Positions 1-11,765 are shown, counted from the first letter of the stretch. The stretch: DNA of 64,000 bases from Mycolicibacterium aichiense (GCF_010726245.1 NZ_AP022561.1:248001-312000); one strand, 5' to 3'. Notes: generated from the letters alone by a model not told the origin. Numbers and translations are program-made.

Positions 1-2727
1 GATGGGTTGCACCGAGTTCAGCGCCTGGAAGCTGCCGTCCGGCCGCTGCACACCCCACTGCAACTTCAGTGACTGCCCGTAGTTGAACTGGCCCTCTTCG
101 TCGTAGAACCAGATCGCGCCGGCGGCGGCGACGGTCACCAGCGGCCGGTCCGGGGTGCGAGGCGGCAGTTGGTACCACGCCGAAGTCGCCTTGGCCGCAA
201 CGGTGTTCTCGTTGTAACTGCCCATCACCGGGGTGGTCTTCGGGTCGAGCCCGAACGGCAGGAAGACCCGCGAGCCGTTGACGCCGACCGGGCCGTACCC
301 GCCGCCGGTGCCTGCCGCGAAGGCGATGCCCGCGTTGGGCTTGTTGGGTGACCCGTCGGAGTTGACGGTGCCGGGGTTGGCGACAAAAGGCTCGGCCGGC
401 TCCAGGGTGTCACTGATGCCGTTAGGCGTGAAGCCGACCGGGTTGTCCCCGCCGAGCGGCCCGTACTGACCCCACTTCTGACCCGGAACCGGTTGCAACA
501 TACCGGCATTCGGGTCCGCCTCGACCAGAACGTCGTCGGCCATCGCGCAGCTGGTGTCGGACAGGCCCGACTTCAGCGCGGACAGGTTGGCGGCGGCGGT
601 GGTGTAGGCGGGGTAGCGCTGCACAAAGGCCTTGGTCATCGAGCCGACCTCGAGCAGCACCATGATGATCGCGAAGACCAACAGCGGAGTCGACGCCAGA
701 GCCCGGTTGCGGCCGGTGTTCTTGACCTCGGTGTGCCCGGCGTAGTCCATCCGGAAGTGCAGCCAGCCGGCGGTCAGGCCGGACAGGATCGCCAATCCGA
801 GGAACATCGTCGTCACGGGCTGGTGGGCGATCACCGGCTGACGGTCGAACCAGGGCACGCCGTAGTTGCCGACGTAGAACCAGCCGTTGGTGCCCGACGT
901 CGCCCACGCCAGGACAAAGAGCAGGGCGGTCACGTAGAGGGCGAGATTGCGTCGGTTGTGCAAGCCGACGCGGGCGAAGGCGAACGCGGTGACCGCGCCC
1001 AGCGCCCCGGCCAGCCCGGCGAACGCACCGAACTGCACCGCCCACTTGGTCGGGGTGAAGTGCAGCAGCAGCAGGCCGATCGCGGTGCTGCCGAGCAGCC
1101 GCCACACCGGGCCGCCGGCCACCCCGGGCACATGGCCGCGGCGCAGCAGCACCGCCAGCATGCCGAACAGGCACAGCATCATGACCAGGACGGCGAAGCG
1201 GCGGGTCAGTGAGCTTTCCGAATTGTCTTCGACGGTCAGGAAGTAGTAGCGCAGGAAGTCCTGGTACCAGGCGATCGTCGGGCCGACCACGTACTTGATG
1301 CGGGCGGATTCGGCGACAGCCGCCAGGGTCTGGTCGCGGAAGACGACGACGAAGATGACCGACAGTGATGCGGCGAGCGCGGCCAGGGGCGCCAGCAGGC
1401 CGTCGGTACCGCGGCGGGCTTTGATCGCCCGGGCGACGGCGCGGGCCCCGACGAGCAGCGGCGCGATCGCGATCAGGCCCTGCGGGGCGAGCGTCACACT
1501 GAAGACGGCGACGACGATCGCCAGTGCTGCCGGAACCAGCCGCCGGGTGGCGATGGCGTTCTCCACCAGGATCCACGCCGCCAGCACGCCGAACGCGATC
1601 AGCGGTTCGGGTCGCAGCCCGTTGTTGAACGGCAACCACGCAGCCAGGAACACCGCGCCCGCGGTCCATACCGTGACCCGGTTGAGCGACAACCGCCTGC
1701 CCAGCCGGGGCAGCACACAGCGGCTCAGGATCAGCCAGGTGCCGATGCCGGCGATCGTGGCGGGCAGTCGCATCCAGACGCCGGCGGTGCTGATCGCGGC
1801 GAGGTGGGCGAGCACCGACTGATACCAGTCGAAGGGCGCCTCGGTGGCTCCGAAGTAGCGGAAGTAGTTGGCGGTGTAGCCCGCTTCGCCGGAGACCCGC
1901 GCGATCGTGAGGTTGTAGCCGTCGTCGGAGGAGATGGCGCCGACGACATGCCAGAGCAGCAACCCACCGATCACCCCGACGTCGGCCACCCAGGTGGCCG
2001 GGCGGGCTGTGAACACCCGACGCCACGCTCCGCGGACGCGACGACCTGCCCTCCGGTCGAGCACGCCGAGCGCGACCACCGACGCGACCACACAGGCGAT
2101 ACCGAGCACCATCACCGCGATCTTGAGTGCGCTGGGGCTGGTGATGAACCGGGTGTCGATGTCGATATGGGCGCTCAGGCCCGGCTGCGCCGCGACTTTC
2201 AGATCCGTGAAGACACCGGCGACCTGTGGCTTTTTCTCCGGCGCGAGGGTGCCGGTGGCGCCGGGGATGCCGGCGAAGTCGGCGCCCACCCCGCCGGGCC
2301 CGGCCCAGATCCGCAGGTCGCGGCAGCCGCCCGCGGCGATGGCTGGGCGGGGCGCCACGGCGGCGACGGTGTCACGGAACGCGACGACGACGGTGGCGGC
2401 GTTGGCACGCACGAACAGCCCGTTGCGGCTGGAGTCGATGCCCGCAGGCGGAATCGTCGAGAAGACCAGGCCGCCCTCGGCGGGCAGCGTTGCGATGGCC
2501 TGGCAGGGGATCGACACCTCGAGCGACTGCGGTGCGCCGGACACCAGCGGCGCGGTGATGTCGCTGACCAGGCCGTCCGGGCCGGGCGCCTGCGGCCACT
2601 GGATGCTGGCGGTGGTCTGCGTGACCGGCAGCAGCGGCACCACACCGCACAACAGCACACCGAGGATTCCGGCTACGACGGCGACGAGCCGGGCGATCCG
2701 GGTGACGTCGGCTCTGTCGCTTGGCAC
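1..2727 (-). CDS. embA: Arabinosyltransferase EmbA (3' end outside window)
   Basis: Membrane GT-C arabinosyltransferase (GT53) that, with EmbB, adds arabinose from decaprenyl-phosphoryl-arabinose to the arabinan of arabinogalactan. I read the frame from a GTG at 2727 ([20 protein letters not shown]) leftward for 909 codons without a stop to the window edge; the family is about 1090 aa, so roughly the last 180 residues are missing. Visible features are the first membrane helix, the motif [16 protein letters not shown], a large periplasmic domain, a GATSSDDGY-like donor-site region and many further helices. It lies 76 bp downstream of embC on the same strand, matching the embC-embA-embB order known in mycobacteria. 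The assignment to EmbA rather than EmbB rests on this order and on the N-terminal similarity I recall. The start codon is inferred. Confidence 0.93.
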   Translation of the reverse strand, partial: MPSDRADVTRIARLVAVVAGILGVLLCGVVPLLPVTQTTASIQWPQAPGPDGLVSDITAPLVSGAPQSLEVSIPCQAIATLPAEGGLVFSTIPPAGIDSSRNGLFVRANAATVVVAFRDTVAAVAPRPAIAAGGCRDLRIWAGPGGVGADFAGIPGATGTLAPEKKPQVAGVFTDLKVAAQPGLSAHIDIDTRFITSPSALKIAVMVLGIACVVASVVALGVLDRRAGRRVRGAWRRVFTARPATWVADVGVIGGLLLWHVVGAISSDDGYNLTIARVSGEAGYTANYFRYFGATEAPFDWYQSVLAHLAAISTAGVWMRLPATIAGIGTWLILSRCVLPRLGRRLSLNRVTVWTAGAVFLAAWLPFNNGLRPEPLIAFGVLAAWILVENAIATRRLVPAALAIVVAVFSVTLAPQGLIAIAPLLVGARAVARAIKARRGTDGLLAPLAALAASLSVIFVVVFRDQTLAAVAESARIKYVVGPTIAWYQDFLRYYFLTVEDNSESSLTRRFAVLVMMLCLFGMLAVLLRRGHVPGVAGGPVWRLLGSTAIGLLLLHFTPTKWAVQFGAFAGLAGALGAVTAFAFARVGLHNRRNLALYVTALLFVLAWATSGTNGWFYVGNYGVPWFDRQPVIAHQPVTTMFLGLAILSGLTAGWLHFRMDYAGHTEVKNTGRNRALASTPLLVFAIIMVLLEVGSMTKAFVQRYPAYTTAAANLSALKSGLSDTSCAMADDVLVEADPNAGMLQPVPGQKWGQYGPLGGDNPVGFTPNGISDTLEPAEPFVANPGTVNSDGSPNKPNAGIAFAAGTGGGYGPVGVNGSRVFLPFGLDPKTTPVMGSYNENTVAAKATSAWYQLPPRTPDRPLVTVAAAGAIWFYDEEGQFNYGQSLKLQWGVQRPDGSFQALNSVQPI

Positions 2728-2803
2728 GAGGCTCGATGGTAGGCGACGAAGGTGTGTCGGTTCGGAAGGCCTGCGGGCGCTCCTGAGAATCGAGAGCCGA
2801 ATG

Positions 2804-5800
2804 TTAGGTAGGTCGCAGCGGAGCCGGGCTCCACAGCCCGCTACGGGTGGCGGTGCCGAGATCCAGACGCGCCGGCTGAGCGTCGGGATAGAACGGGTTG
2901 AGCCGCTGCAGGGCGCCCCAGTCTCGGAACCAATCGTCACGCAGATAGCTCGGCACCGTGACCGCGCGGTACAGCAGCTCGCTGATGCCGAGCGGGCCGC
3001 CGCCGATGTTGTCCATCACAGGTGAGTTGGCTTCGGCGCCGAACCGGTCCGGCAGGATCCGCCACTTCGGTGGCTCAATGACGCCGTACTGATGACCGAG
3101 CGGCCGCTGGCAGGGGAACGCCAGTCCGACAAGCCAATCCAGTAGCACCGGATCCTGCGATCCGACCACGTCCTGCAGGCTGCGCAGCTTGGGGATGCGC
3201 GGCGGGGTGATCGCGATCCAGTGCTGGGGTGAGAGGTCGTCGTCGGTGGCGACGAGTCGAATGTGGGTGGCGTCGCGCGGGATCGCCGACAGCGGGGCGC
3301 GCAGGTTGCGCCACGCCGGTGCAGCGCCGACGTCGCCGAACAGCACCGTGCCGCCCGATTTGCCCTCGGCGGTCTGTTGGTCGGTCGCCCACTGCACCTG
3401 GACCTCGTCCTGGTCGAATCGGCCCGCGGCCGCGACGACCAGCAGTGGGGAAGCGGTCCAGTCGGCAGGCAGTTGGTACCACGCCGAGCGCAGCACCGCG
3501 GGCTGCTGCACGCCGGGGCGCCAGCTGCCCATCACCGGGGTGCGGGCCGGGTCAAGGCCGTAGGGCAGCCGGGCGCGGGATCCGTTGACGCCGGCCGCCA
3601 CCGTGGTGCCGCCTTCGGTACCGGCCTCGCTGCTGGTGACCAAGCCGTCGCTGTCGACGAAGCTGCCGCCGCCGGGTGGCTCCATCACCGGGTCGGCGGA
3701 GACATCGGCGGGGATCCCGTTGGCTGTGAAGCCCTCGGCCGTCGTCGCTGCCAGCGCGTCGCCCACCGGCACGCCGACGATCGGGGCCAGTGTCCCGGCG
3801 TTCGGGTCCTCCTCGACCAGGACGTCGTCGGCCAGTCCGCACGTCTTACCGGTCAGCGCCTGCAGATTCGAGCGGCCGACCGACCACGCAGGCCACTGTT
3901 CGGTCATTCCCAGCGTCAGCGAGAGCACCTCGAAGATCACCAGCAGCCAGGCCATCGTCGCCAGCGGCGAGCCGATGAAGCGCGACCACCACCGGGCGCG
4001 CGCGGGGACGCGGGTGTCGCGGCCGGAGAAGTGGAACCAGGCGGCCACGAGCAGGGCGAGCACCGTCAGGCCGAGCAGCATCGTGGTGAACCCGAAGTGC
4101 CATTCCGGGAACTGGTTCGACCACGGCACACCGAAGTTCGAGACGTACCACCAACCGTTCACGCTGGCGAACGACAGCGCGGTGATGAACAGGACCGCGG
4201 CGGCGAAGATCGCCCGGTTTCTTCGGGATCGCAGGACATGCGCGGTGACGGCGACCGCGGCCAGCGCGCCCAGGGACCCGGCCAGTCCGGCGAACACCCC
4301 GAAGTGGTGCGTCCACTTCGTCGGGGTGAACATCATCGCCAGGAACGAGATGATCGTGATCCCGATGATGCGCCGGCTGGGGCCGGCGGCGGTTCCGGGG
4401 ATGTGGCCGCGACGCAGGATCATCGCCACCGAGACCGCCAGCGCGACGAGCAGGGCCAGCACCGCGAACCGCCGCGAGACCGATCCGTCGGGGCTCGCCA
4501 TGAACAGCCGCTCGTAACGGATGTGCTCGTCGAACCAGCTCAGGCTGGGCCCGACAGCCGACTTGAGCGCGTTGGCCTGTACTTCGCCGACCAGGGTCTG
4601 GTCCCGGAAGATCAGGATGAGCGTGACTGTCCCGGCTGCCAGGATCGGCGCGAGCAGGGGCAGCAGTCCGAACTGCCGGGATCGTCGGTGCAGGATCGTG
4701 CGCAGCGGGCCGATCGCCACCAGCAGCGCACCGATCGACGCGATTCCGGTGGGGCCCGAGAACAACGTCAGCGCCCCGATGATGCAGGCGAACGCGACGG
4801 GAAGCAGCCGACTGGTGGCCACCCCACGCTCGACCGAGCACCAGGTCAGCAGGATGCCCAGCGCGATGATCGGCTCGGGGCGCAGGCCGTTGTTCAGAGG
4901 CAGCCAGAACGCCAGGAACATGCCGGCCGCGGTCCAGACGGCAGCGCGGCTGGTCTTGACGGCGTGGCCGAGCCGGGGGATCACCTCACGGCTGATCAGC
5001 CACCAGCACACCAGGGCCATGCCGAGGGTCGGCAGCCGCATCCAGTCGCTCGACGTCGAGACATGCGCCCACACCGCCAGCAGGTCGTAGTACCAGCCGA
5101 ACGGCGCTTCCGGCGTGCCGAACCAGCGGTAGTAGTTGGCCATGTAGCCGGCGTGCTCGGACACCCGGGCCATGGTCAGGATGTAGCCATCGTCGGAGGT
5201 GTTGGCGCCGACGAAGTGCCACCAGACCAGGACGGCGAGAACCAATCCGTCCAGTGGGGTCACCGACCACCAGCGCGACGGCAGGAAACGCCGCTGCCGG
5301 ACACCGTCGGCGCGATCCATGACGTGCAGCGCACCGAGCGCGACGATGGTCAGCACCGCGCCGAGCACCATCGCCGCCATCTTCAGCACCGTCGGGGCGC
5401 TGCTGTACCGGGTGTCGATGGTGGCGTGCACACTCAGCCCTGGCGGTGCCGGGCCGGACAGATCGGTGAAGATCCCGACGATCTGGGGCCTGAAGTCGTA
5501 GCCGCTGCGTTCGCCTGCCAGCGGCTTGCCGGGAGCGTTGCTGTCGGCGCCCTGGGTGAGACCGACGAACTCGGCGGTCACCCGGTCGGCGTGCGCGGTG
5601 AACGTCAGCTTCTGACACGCCGGGCTGAGCACCTCGCTCATCGGAGCGACGACGACGGGGGTGTTGCGGACGACGACCACGAGGACGTCGTTGGCGCGTT
5701 GGATCAGCATGCCGCGGTCGACGGCCTTGGGTGCCTGCTTGGGGACCGTGGACAGCAGCACCGTCTTGTCGGGACTGTTCAGCCCGGCGGCTGCGCGACA

Positions 5801-6043
5801 CGGCACGTCGATGGTCAAATCGGTTGCCACGTAGCTGATCAGCGGCGCGGTGACGCTGTTCAGCACCCCATTCTGCGGCCAGTTCAGTTCTGCGGTGGTT
5901 TGCTTGACCGGCAGCAGCGGCGTGAGGATCGCCAGCCCGGCGCCCAACAGACCTGCGATGACAGCGACAAGACGGGCGGTCCGGTACTTCGCCCGCGTCT
6001 CGTTCACGGAGCTAGATATTAATTGGCGGTCCGAGACGGCCAT
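2804..6043 (-). CDS. embC: Arabinosyltransferase EmbC
   Basis: GT53 arabinosyltransferase that elongates the arabinan of lipoarabinomannan from decaprenyl-phosphoryl-arabinose at the periplasmic face. The product is 1079 aa against about 1094 in M. tuberculosis and remains very similar to the sequence I remember. An N-terminal helix is followed by [18 protein letters not shown], the donor-site loop [20 protein letters not shown] near residue 280, a proline-rich loop ([19 protein letters not shown]) and a C-terminal carbohydrate-binding-like domain ending [18 protein letters not shown]. It starts two bases after the aftA stop, so it is translationally linked to aftA, and embA follows. A nearby alternative GTG start lies at 6007. 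Identity as EmbC rests on sequence similarity and on its place directly after aftA. Confidence 0.96.
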   Translation of the reverse strand: MAVSDRQLISSSVNETRAKYRTARLVAVIAGLLGAGLAILTPLLPVKQTTAELNWPQNGVLNSVTAPLISYVATDLTIDVPCRAAAGLNSPDKTVLLSTVPKQAPKAVDRGMLIQRANDVLVVVVRNTPVVVAPMSEVLSPACQKLTFTAHADRVTAEFVGLTQGADSNAPGKPLAGERSGYDFRPQIVGIFTDLSGPAPPGLSVHATIDTRYSSAPTVLKMAAMVLGAVLTIVALGALHVMDRADGVRQRRFLPSRWWSVTPLDGLVLAVLVWWHFVGANTSDDGYILTMARVSEHAGYMANYYRWFGTPEAPFGWYYDLLAVWAHVSTSSDWMRLPTLGMALVCWWLISREVIPRLGHAVKTSRAAVWTAAGMFLAFWLPLNNGLRPEPIIALGILLTWCSVERGVATSRLLPVAFACIIGALTLFSGPTGIASIGALLVAIGPLRTILHRRSRQFGLLPLLAPILAAGTVTLILIFRDQTLVGEVQANALKSAVGPSLSWFDEHIRYERLFMASPDGSVSRRFAVLALLVALAVSVAMILRRGHIPGTAAGPSRRIIGITIISFLAMMFTPTKWTHHFGVFAGLAGSLGALAAVAVTAHVLRSRRNRAIFAAAVLFITALSFASVNGWWYVSNFGVPWSNQFPEWHFGFTTMLLGLTVLALLVAAWFHFSGRDTRVPARARWWSRFIGSPLATMAWLLVIFEVLSLTLGMTEQWPAWSVGRSNLQALTGKTCGLADDVLVEEDPNAGTLAPIVGVPVGDALAATTAEGFTANGIPADVSADPVMEPPGGGSFVDSDGLVTSSEAGTEGGTTVAAGVNGSRARLPYGLDPARTPVMGSWRPGVQQPAVLRSAWYQLPADWTASPLLVVAAAGRFDQDEVQVQWATDQQTAEGKSGGTVLFGDVGAAPAWRNLRAPLSAIPRDATHIRLVATDDDLSPQHWIAITPPRIPKLRSLQDVVGSQDPVLLDWLVGLAFPCQRPLGHQYGVIEPPKWRILPDRFGAEANSPVMDNIGGGPLGISELLYRAVTVPSYLRDDWFRDWGALQRLNPFYPDAQPARLDLGTATRSGLWSPAPLRPT

Positions 6044-6045
6044 CG

Positions 6046-7890
6046 CTACGGATTCCGGATGGCCACAACGAAGGGCCCGATCGTCTTGACGGTGAAGTGC
6101 GGTCCGCTGAACAGGCTGACGTCGAAATCGACGGTGTAGCGCCGCACGTTGGGCTGGTTGGGGTAGACGTCCTGGGCCAGCCGCAGGGTGTAAGTGTCAT
6201 TGGCGCCGCGGCGCATCAGGAACACCGTCGGCGGCTGCCAGGGCAGGGTGTCGAGCGCATGGGCCAGCTGGTCGGCGTTCTTCAAATCAGCCCAGGACTC
6301 GATGGCTGCGGCCCGCTTGTCGAACTCGGCAAGCGGGTTGGCGTAGTGCGACGTCAGGCCCTGGAACCCGTAGTACGGGTAATAGGACAGGAAGCTGTAG
6401 TCGGCGGTCAGCACGACGGTTTCCTGCCGGGGCCGGCCGGTGATCTTGGTGATGGCGGCGTCGACTTCGGCGTAGTACTTCTCCGCTCCGGGTGGTCGCC
6501 GGTCGCCGCGCTGGCCGTAGCCGTCGGTGTCGGTGTAGGCGACGGTCAGATCGGGGCGCAGCACGTCGGGGATGTCCTGGCTGAAGCCGACGGCCCCGAT
6601 CAACCCGATGGCCGCCGCGGCCCCGATGACCTTGCGGTCGGTCCGGGCCGCGATCGCCAGCGTCACGTCGATGAACCCGAACACCCCGGCCGCCGACAGC
6701 AGAACGGTCAGGGTGGGTTGCAGTCGGAACGACAGCAGAGTCGTGCCGAGCAGCGTGGTCAGCATCGACAGCATCGACCAGCCGTAGACGGTCAGCACGC
6801 CGATCCCGAGTGCGGCCGCTCTTGTGGAAGAACGCGCCCGCCATACCAGCCACAGCGTGCCGAGCATGCACAGCGCTCCCAGCAGTGAGAACTGCAGCAT
6901 CGGGAAGGTGAGGACCGCGCCGTCGGCGGGCAGGTAGTGCTGGGCGCTGCCGGTGTCGCTGAGCGGATGCCGGACAGCTCGCAGCAGGAACGGCAGCCAA
7001 GTGACGGCCGCGATGGCCAGGGCGATGACGCCGGCGATTACGAGCCGCAGCATCGGTTCGGCGCTGCGCCGCGAGATCGCCACGATCAAACCCATCACCA
7101 CGACCGTGAACGCGGTGTAGCCGACGAGCAGGGTGTAGAAGGTGGCCGAGACGCCGAGGAACACTCCGACCCCGACGACGGCAGCCCAGCCTCCGGCTCT
7201 GGTCTTGCCGCGCAGTCCCGACCACGCCAGCACCAGGACCGGCGGGATGAGGACGGTGATGATCGCGGCGTAAGGCTCCGGCGAACTGTAGGCCAGCGTC
7301 ACTGCGGTGGTGGCCACGGTGACGATCAGCGCGTACTCGAACCGAATCATGGCCGACCACAACGTCATCGCGAGAACGACGGCAATCGCGATCGAGACGA
7401 TCGCCCACGGCTTCAACATCTCCCAGCCCGGGGTTCCGGTCAGGGCGGCAATCCGCCCGCCCAGCCAGAACCAGCCTGGCGGGTAAAAGGGCGGCAGACC
7501 GATATAGGTCATGTCGTGCAGTGCTGGGCTCTGCGTGAGCCGGGTCAGGTACTCGGTGCGGAACTGTTGGTCGACGGAGATGCCGAATAGATAGAGGCGG
7601 GTCGCGCCGAGCGGCATGCCGAGGGTGACCACCGTGAACGACGCCAGGAACACCGCCGCCGCGATCCGGGCGATCCATTCCCGTCCGCTGCGCCAGACGA
7701 ATCCGGTACCCAGCAGAAGCACCAGGCACCCCACCTGCCCGACGGTGGTCAGCGCGTGCAGTTGGTTCGACGACGGGAAGGCCGGCCACTGCACCCGAGA
7801 GATCGCGATCAGCGCGACGGTCGAAACGGCCACGGCTGCAACGACTGCCGCAACCATCTGGCCTACGGTGGCCAGCGCGCCCTTGGACAC
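6046..7890 (-). CDS. aftA: Galactan 5-O-arabinofuranosyltransferase AftA
   Basis: GT85 membrane enzyme that adds the first arabinofuranose to the galactan chain, using decaprenyl-phosphoryl-arabinose. I place the start at GTG 7890 ([12 protein letters not shown]), 11 bases after the dprE2 stop, giving 614 aa. The frame is open to 7983, which would give 645 aa but overlap dprE2, and no clear ribosome site separates the two choices. Conserved blocks are [52 protein letters not shown] (the acidic and aromatic donor-site loop) and a C-terminal soluble domain ending in [11 protein letters not shown]. It has about eleven membrane helices by eye. It sits between dprE2, which makes its donor, and embC. 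Confidence 0.95.
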   Translation of the reverse strand: MSKGALATVGQMVAAVVAAVAVSTVALIAISRVQWPAFPSSNQLHALTTVGQVGCLVLLLGTGFVWRSGREWIARIAAAVFLASFTVVTLGMPLGATRLYLFGISVDQQFRTEYLTRLTQSPALHDMTYIGLPPFYPPGWFWLGGRIAALTGTPGWEMLKPWAIVSIAIAVVLAMTLWSAMIRFEYALIVTVATTAVTLAYSSPEPYAAIITVLIPPVLVLAWSGLRGKTRAGGWAAVVGVGVFLGVSATFYTLLVGYTAFTVVVMGLIVAISRRSAEPMLRLVIAGVIALAIAAVTWLPFLLRAVRHPLSDTGSAQHYLPADGAVLTFPMLQFSLLGALCMLGTLWLVWRARSSTRAAALGIGVLTVYGWSMLSMLTTLLGTTLLSFRLQPTLTVLLSAAGVFGFIDVTLAIAARTDRKVIGAAAAIGLIGAVGFSQDIPDVLRPDLTVAYTDTDGYGQRGDRRPPGAEKYYAEVDAAITKITGRPRQETVVLTADYSFLSYYPYYGFQGLTSHYANPLAEFDKRAAAIESWADLKNADQLAHALDTLPWQPPTVFLMRRGANDTYTLRLAQDVYPNQPNVRRYTVDFDVSLFSGPHFTVKTIGPFVVAIRNP

Positions 7891-7901
7891 CGGGCGGCCT
7901 G

Positions 7902-8681
7902 CTAGATCGGCAGCTTGCGGAAAATGGGGCGCGGGATGTGCCGGATCACGGACATCAGCACACGCACCTGGCCGGGTGCCCACACCAGGGTTTTACCCTT
8001 GGCCGCCGACGTGACAGCCAAATCGGCGACATCCTCGGCGTTGACCGTGAACGGCGCCTCCTTGGCGCCGGTGGCCTTCCAGTGCTCCAGCGTCGTGGTG
8101 GTACGCACCTGGCCGGGGCGGATGACGAGGACGTGGACCCCGTACTCGCGCAGAGCTTCTCCGAGCCCGAGGTAGAAGCCGTCCAGGCCGGCCTTGGTGG
8201 AGCCGTAGACGAAGTTGTTGCGGCGCACCCGCTCGCCGGCCACCGAGGACATCGCGATGATCTGGCCGAAGCCCTGGGTGCGCATCTTCTCACCGATCAG
8301 CACCCCCACCGAGACCGCCGCGGTGTAGTTGATCTGGGCGCTCAGGACCGCCTTCGACTGGTTCTGCCAGAGTTCCTCGGCGTCGCCCAGGATGCCGAAC
8401 GCGACGATCGCCACATCGACATCACCCTTGGCCCAAGCTTTTTCGATGACGTCCGGGTGACTCTTGGTGTCCAGTGCGTCGAAGTCGAGATACTCGACCG
8501 AACTGGCGCCGGCCGCTTCCAGCTGGGCGATGGCGGCATCACGCTTGGGTGCGTTCGGCAGATCGGCCAAGATGATCCGGGCTTTGGCGTTGCGCAGGTA
8601 GCGCGTGCAGATGGCGAGTCCGATTTCGGAGGTTCCGCCCAGCAGCAGGATGGTTTGCGGATTGCCAGTGGCGTCGATCAT
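7902..8681 (-). CDS. dprE2: Decaprenylphosphoryl-2-keto-ribose reductase DprE2
   Basis: Short-chain dehydrogenase that reduces the 2-keto intermediate made by DprE1 to decaprenyl-phosphoryl-D-arabinose, the sole arabinose donor for cell-wall arabinan. The product is 259 aa (254 in M. tuberculosis). It shows the nucleotide-binding [10 protein letters not shown] near residue 15, [14 protein letters not shown], catalytic-region serine [11 protein letters not shown], the YGSTKAG active-site motif and a C-terminal [13 protein letters not shown] that I recognise from this family. I chose ATG 8681 because the homologous start is [10 protein letters not shown] and an AAAGG lies about 14 bases upstream; a longer open frame to 8774 would run into dprE1. 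It starts 19 bases after dprE1. Confidence 0.96.
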   Translation of the reverse strand: MIDATGNPQTILLLGGTSEIGLAICTRYLRNAKARIILADLPNAPKRDAAIAQLEAAGASSVEYLDFDALDTKSHPDVIEKAWAKGDVDVAIVAFGILGDAEELWQNQSKAVLSAQINYTAAVSVGVLIGEKMRTQGFGQIIAMSSVAGERVRRNNFVYGSTKAGLDGFYLGLGEALREYGVHVLVIRPGQVRTTTTLEHWKATGAKEAPFTVNAEDVADLAVTSAAKGKTLVWAPGQVRVLMSVIRHIPRPIFRKLPI

Positions 8682-8700
8682 GTCGGTGGGGGATGCCTTT

Positions 8701-10110
8701 CTACAGCAGTTCGAGTCGGCGGGCCATGTCAGAGGCGAACACGCCGTGCGGATCGGCTTTGCGGCGCAGTGCAATCCACTCGTCGATCCGCGGATACATG
8801 CGATGGAACTTCTCGGCGTTCACCCGTGAGTCCTTGGCGGTGTAAACGCGTCCCCCGAATTTCATGACCCGATCGTCGAGTTCGTTGAGGAATCCGTTGA
8901 CACCCGGCTTGTTCGGGAAGTCCATGGCCACGTTCCAGCCGGCCATCGGGAAGCTCAGTGGGGCCGGGTTACCGGGACCGAAGAGCTTGAACACGTTCAG
9001 CGCCGAATAGTGGCCCTGGGTTTGGATCCACCGGATGATGTCCTTGAATTCGTCCAGCGCGTCTGGCGGCACCAGGAACTGATGCTGCGCGAAACCGGCT
9101 GGGCCGTAGGCATATTGCCACCCGGTCGTGATGTCCAACATGTGGTAGAACTGCGTCAGATTGACGATCTTGTTCTGGTAGTTGCCGCTGACCCGGTAGA
9201 ACGCCTCGCCGACCAGGCTCAGTGAGAGCTTGTTCATCACGCTGACCGGGAACAGGTTCGGCACCGCAGGCAGTTTCGGCGCGCTGAACTGCAGTGGGTT
9301 CTTCGCCAACTTCTCCGGTAGCTGGTCCAGTCGTGCCAGGCTGCCCCGGCTGACCGCGGCGCGCCCCAGCTTGGGCGGCGGATTGATCAGATCGAACCAG
9401 GCGCTCGAGTAGGTGTAGTTGGCCTCGCTGCCGTCCTGGTGGACCGCCACCGTCTCGTCCAGATCGGCGGTGGCGATACCGTCGGCGATGAAGTACGCCG
9501 TCTCGGTGCGGGTCATCGCGATGCGCGCGCGAATCACGATGCCCGTCAAGCCATTTCCGCCGACCGTGGCCCAGAACAGTGCCGTGTCTTCGTCTGAGCC
9601 GCCCGTTGGCGTCAGCGTGTGAACCTCGCCGTCGGCCATCAGCAGGTCCAGCGACAGCACGTGGTTGCCGAAACTGCCTGCGCTGTGGTGATTCTTGCCA
9701 TGGATGTCGGATCCGATTGCGCCACCCACGGTGACCTGCCGGGTGCCTGGCAGGACCGGCACCCACAGTCCGAACGGCAGCGCGGCCTTCATCAGCTGAT
9801 CCAGGCTCACCCCGGCGTCCACGTCGGCCACCGCGGTGTCCGCGGACAGCGAATGGATCCGGTTCAACCGGGTCATGTCGACGATGATGCCGCCGCCGTT
9901 GCAGGCCTGGTCTCCATACGAGCGGCCGAGGCCGCGTGCCACGATTCCGCGGCGCAGGTACGACGGGCTGGCGGAATCGGCGTCGGCGACCTGCCGGACG
10001 GCGTCGGCGATCACCTCCACATCGGGAGTGGAGAGCACCTGTGCCACGCTCGGCGCAGTTCGGCCGAATCCGGTCAGAGAACGCGGCGTGAGGGGAAGTG
10101 CGGTAGCCAT
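8701..10110 (-). CDS. dprE1: Decaprenylphosphoryl-ribose oxidase DprE1, with natural Ala at the benzothiazinone cysteine
   Basis: FAD-dependent oxidase that converts decaprenyl-phosphoryl-ribose to the 2-keto intermediate reduced by DprE2; the pair acts at the periplasmic side of the membrane. The product is 469 aa (461 in M. tuberculosis). The FAD domain shows [17 protein letters not shown] near residue 60, [20 protein letters not shown] near 125 and [10 protein letters not shown]. The substrate domain ends with YTAKDSR (Lys426, matching the catalytic Lys418) and [10 protein letters not shown]. The motif NICVDFP of M. tuberculosis, which holds Cys387, reads NVAMDFP here: codon GCC at 8926-8928 gives Ala395. 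Counting back from the identical C-termini (74 residues) makes the match exact. That cysteine is the covalent site of benzothiazinones, so this enzyme should resist that chemistry. Confidence 0.97.
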   Translation of the reverse strand: MATALPLTPRSLTGFGRTAPSVAQVLSTPDVEVIADAVRQVADADSASPSYLRRGIVARGLGRSYGDQACNGGGIIVDMTRLNRIHSLSADTAVADVDAGVSLDQLMKAALPFGLWVPVLPGTRQVTVGGAIGSDIHGKNHHSAGSFGNHVLSLDLLMADGEVHTLTPTGGSDEDTALFWATVGGNGLTGIVIRARIAMTRTETAYFIADGIATADLDETVAVHQDGSEANYTYSSAWFDLINPPPKLGRAAVSRGSLARLDQLPEKLAKNPLQFSAPKLPAVPNLFPVSVMNKLSLSLVGEAFYRVSGNYQNKIVNLTQFYHMLDITTGWQYAYGPAGFAQHQFLVPPDALDEFKDIIRWIQTQGHYSALNVFKLFGPGNPAPLSFPMAGWNVAMDFPNKPGVNGFLNELDDRVMKFGGRVYTAKDSRVNAEKFHRMYPRIDEWIALRRKADPHGVFASDMARRLELL

Positions 10111-10137
10111 ATCAGTGCCAAAGGGTACCCGGCCCCA

Positions 10138-10548
10138 CTACTTCAACCTGAATATCACTGCTCGCTGGACCACGAAGTTGATGACTGTGGCGGTGCCCTG
10201 CGCGATGACGAAGGCCACCGGGACCTGCCAGGAATGGCCGGCGAACTTCAGATAGAACAGGTAGTTGATGCCGACCTGTACCGCATAAGTGAGGGCGTAG
10301 AGCACGATCACGGCGACGAAGCGGGCCGTGCTCGGCGGCGCTTGGAAGGTCCATCGGCGGTTGATCAGGTAGGCCGTGGTCGTGCCGGCTATGAAGCTCA
10401 GCGTCTTGGCCACGTTGACCTGCAGGCCGAGCTTGAGGAACAGCACGTAGAGCCCGAAGTCGACGATGGCCGACAGCCCTCCGGTGACGATGAAACGCAC
10501 CATCTGGGTCTTGAGGCTCAGGGATGCCGTCGGGGCTGATTCGGCCAC
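10138..10548 (-). CDS. GtrA-family membrane protein (Rv3789-like)
   Basis: Small GtrA-family protein of 136 aa with four predicted membrane helices (about residues 15-35, 42-62, 75-95 and 105-125) and the family signature INRRWTF near residue 62. The M. tuberculosis counterpart, Rv3789, has been proposed either to flip decaprenyl-phosphoryl-arabinose or to anchor other arabinan enzymes; I cannot tell which from sequence. It begins the arabinan operon, 27 bases before dprE1. The start ATG at 10548 is 47 bases from a divergent gene at 10596, so the operon promoter should lie in that short interval. Confidence 0.88.
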   Translation of the reverse strand: MAESAPTASLSLKTQMVRFIVTGGLSAIVDFGLYVLFLKLGLQVNVAKTLSFIAGTTTAYLINRRWTFQAPPSTARFVAVIVLYALTYAVQVGINYLFYLKFAGHSWQVPVAFVIAQGTATVINFVVQRAVIFRLK

Positions 10549-10595
10549 GCCGGAAGCTTACTGGTGGTACCCGTTCACCCTTTGGGTGGCGATGA

Positions 10596-11234
10596 GTGCA
10601 CGATGGTGGTGTGCAGGACCTGGTTGACGCCTGGGCGACGCTTCTGGCCCGGCATACCGACGACCCGGCCGTGGCCGAGGTGGGCCGCGACTTGGTGGCT
10701 TCCTGGTCGGAAGCCCACCGCCACTACCACTCCGTCGAGCACCTGCGTGACATCCTTCGCCACGTCGAGGAGCTGGCCGAATTCGCCGACGACCCGGACG
10801 CTGTGCGGCTCGCGGCCTGGTACCACGATGCGATCTACGCCGGACTTCCCGACGACGAGGAACGCAGCGCCCAGCTCGCCGAGCAGGACCTCTCCCGCCT
10901 GGGCGTGCAGCCGCAGTTGGTCGACGAGGTGGCCCGCCTGATTCGGCTGACGATCACTCACGATCCCGCGCCCGGCGATCACAACGGCGAGGTGCTCTCC
11001 GATGCCGACCTGGCAGCGTTGGCGGTGCCGAGGGACCGCTACGAGCGCAACACCGCGGCGATTCAGGCCGAGTACAGCCACGTCCCGGGCGAGGTGTTTC
11101 GCCGGGGCCGGGTGCAGGTGCTGGTGGCGCTGCTTGGTGGGCCGGGTGTCTTCCGCACCGAGTACGCCCGCCGCGAGTGGGAGGCATCGGCCCAGGGCAA
11201 CCTGCGGGCGGAGCTGGCCACGCTGACGGATTGA
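10596..11234 (+). CDS. HD-superfamily metal-dependent hydrolase
   Basis: Predicted cytoplasmic HD-domain phosphohydrolase of 212 aa. The metal-binding set is visible: HYHSVEHLRDIL near residue 43, AAWYHDAIY near residue 73 (the HD pair), THDP near residue 120 and SDADLAAL near residue 133. This pattern is typical of a group of uncharacterised 'predicted metal-dependent HD superfamily phosphohydrolases' about 200 aa long. The substrate is unknown. The frame begins at GTG 10596; a second GTG at 10611 (VQDLVDAW) is an equally good start. It diverges from the arabinan operon. Confidence 0.8.
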   Translation: MHDGGVQDLVDAWATLLARHTDDPAVAEVGRDLVASWSEAHRHYHSVEHLRDILRHVEELAEFADDPDAVRLAAWYHDAIYAGLPDDEERSAQLAEQDLSRLGVQPQLVDEVARLIRLTITHDPAPGDHNGEVLSDADLAALAVPRDRYERNTAAIQAEYSHVPGEVFRRGRVQVLVALLGGPGVFRTEYARREWEASAQGNLRAELATLTD

Positions 11235-11324
11235 GGGTCGTCAGCCGCTGGTAGTGACGCCTGACCACCGCGAAGGGCCGTTCGACCCTATTGGCGTGGA
11301 CGTTCGCTGGGGAAGATCTCGCAC

Positions 11325-11759
11325 ATGACAGTCGAACAGGACCCCATCGTGGTACTCAGCGACGACGAGAGTTGGGATCGCCTGAAAAGCGTTGCGCTGG
11401 GGCGTCTGGTCACCCAGATCGGCGATCAGTTGGAGATCTTCCCGGTCAACTTCGTGACGCAGAACCACACGGTGCTGTTCCGGACCGCCGAGGGCACAAA
11501 GCTGTTCAGCACGGTGATGAACGACAAGGTGCTCTTCGAAGTCGACGACCACACCGTCTCGGAGGGCTGGAGCGTCATCATCCGCGGCACCGCTCGTGTG
11601 CTCACCGCGGCCGATGACATTCACGAAGCGGAGCGCGCGCAACTGCTGCCCTGGGTCGCGACCGAGAAGCTGCGGTTCGTGCGGATCACCCCAAGTGAGG
11701 TGTCCGGCAGACGTTTTGTGTTCGGGCCGGAGCCCGACCGGGGGTCGTACCCCGGTTAG
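11325..11759 (+). CDS. Pyridoxamine-5'-phosphate-oxidase-fold flavin-type protein
   Basis: A 144-aa protein with the split-barrel fold of pyridoxamine 5'-phosphate oxidase-like flavoproteins. Visible traits are a short helix with LGRLVTQIGDQLEIFPVNFV, then TVLFRTAEGTKLFSTV (the phosphate-binding strand of FMN-binding relatives) and WSVIIRGTARVL. Such small mycobacterial proteins often bind F420 or FMN, but the cofactor cannot be decided here. It stands alone 90 bases after the HD gene and faces the rfbD gene across a large hairpin. Confidence 0.78.
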   Translation: MTVEQDPIVVLSDDESWDRLKSVALGRLVTQIGDQLEIFPVNFVTQNHTVLFRTAEGTKLFSTVMNDKVLFEVDDHTVSEGWSVIIRGTARVLTAADDIHEAERAQLLPWVATEKLRFVRITPSEVSGRRFVFGPEPDRGSYPG

Positions 11760-11765
11760 CCGCCC

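Noticed and set aside
422..2026. A 534-codon minus-strand frame at the left edge
   Set aside because: It is a shifted frame inside embA; the embA frame is open from 2727 to the window edge and matches the family.
3263..6022. A 919-codon open frame on the plus strand opposite embC
   Set aside because: Its sequence is a monotonous mix of Arg, Gln, His, Gly and Asp expected from the antisense of a high-GC gene; embC on the other strand is a clear full-length homolog.
7891..7983. The longer aftA start at 7983
   Set aside because: It would overlap dprE2 by 82 bases and adds no conserved sequence; the GTG at 7890 lies just after the dprE2 stop.
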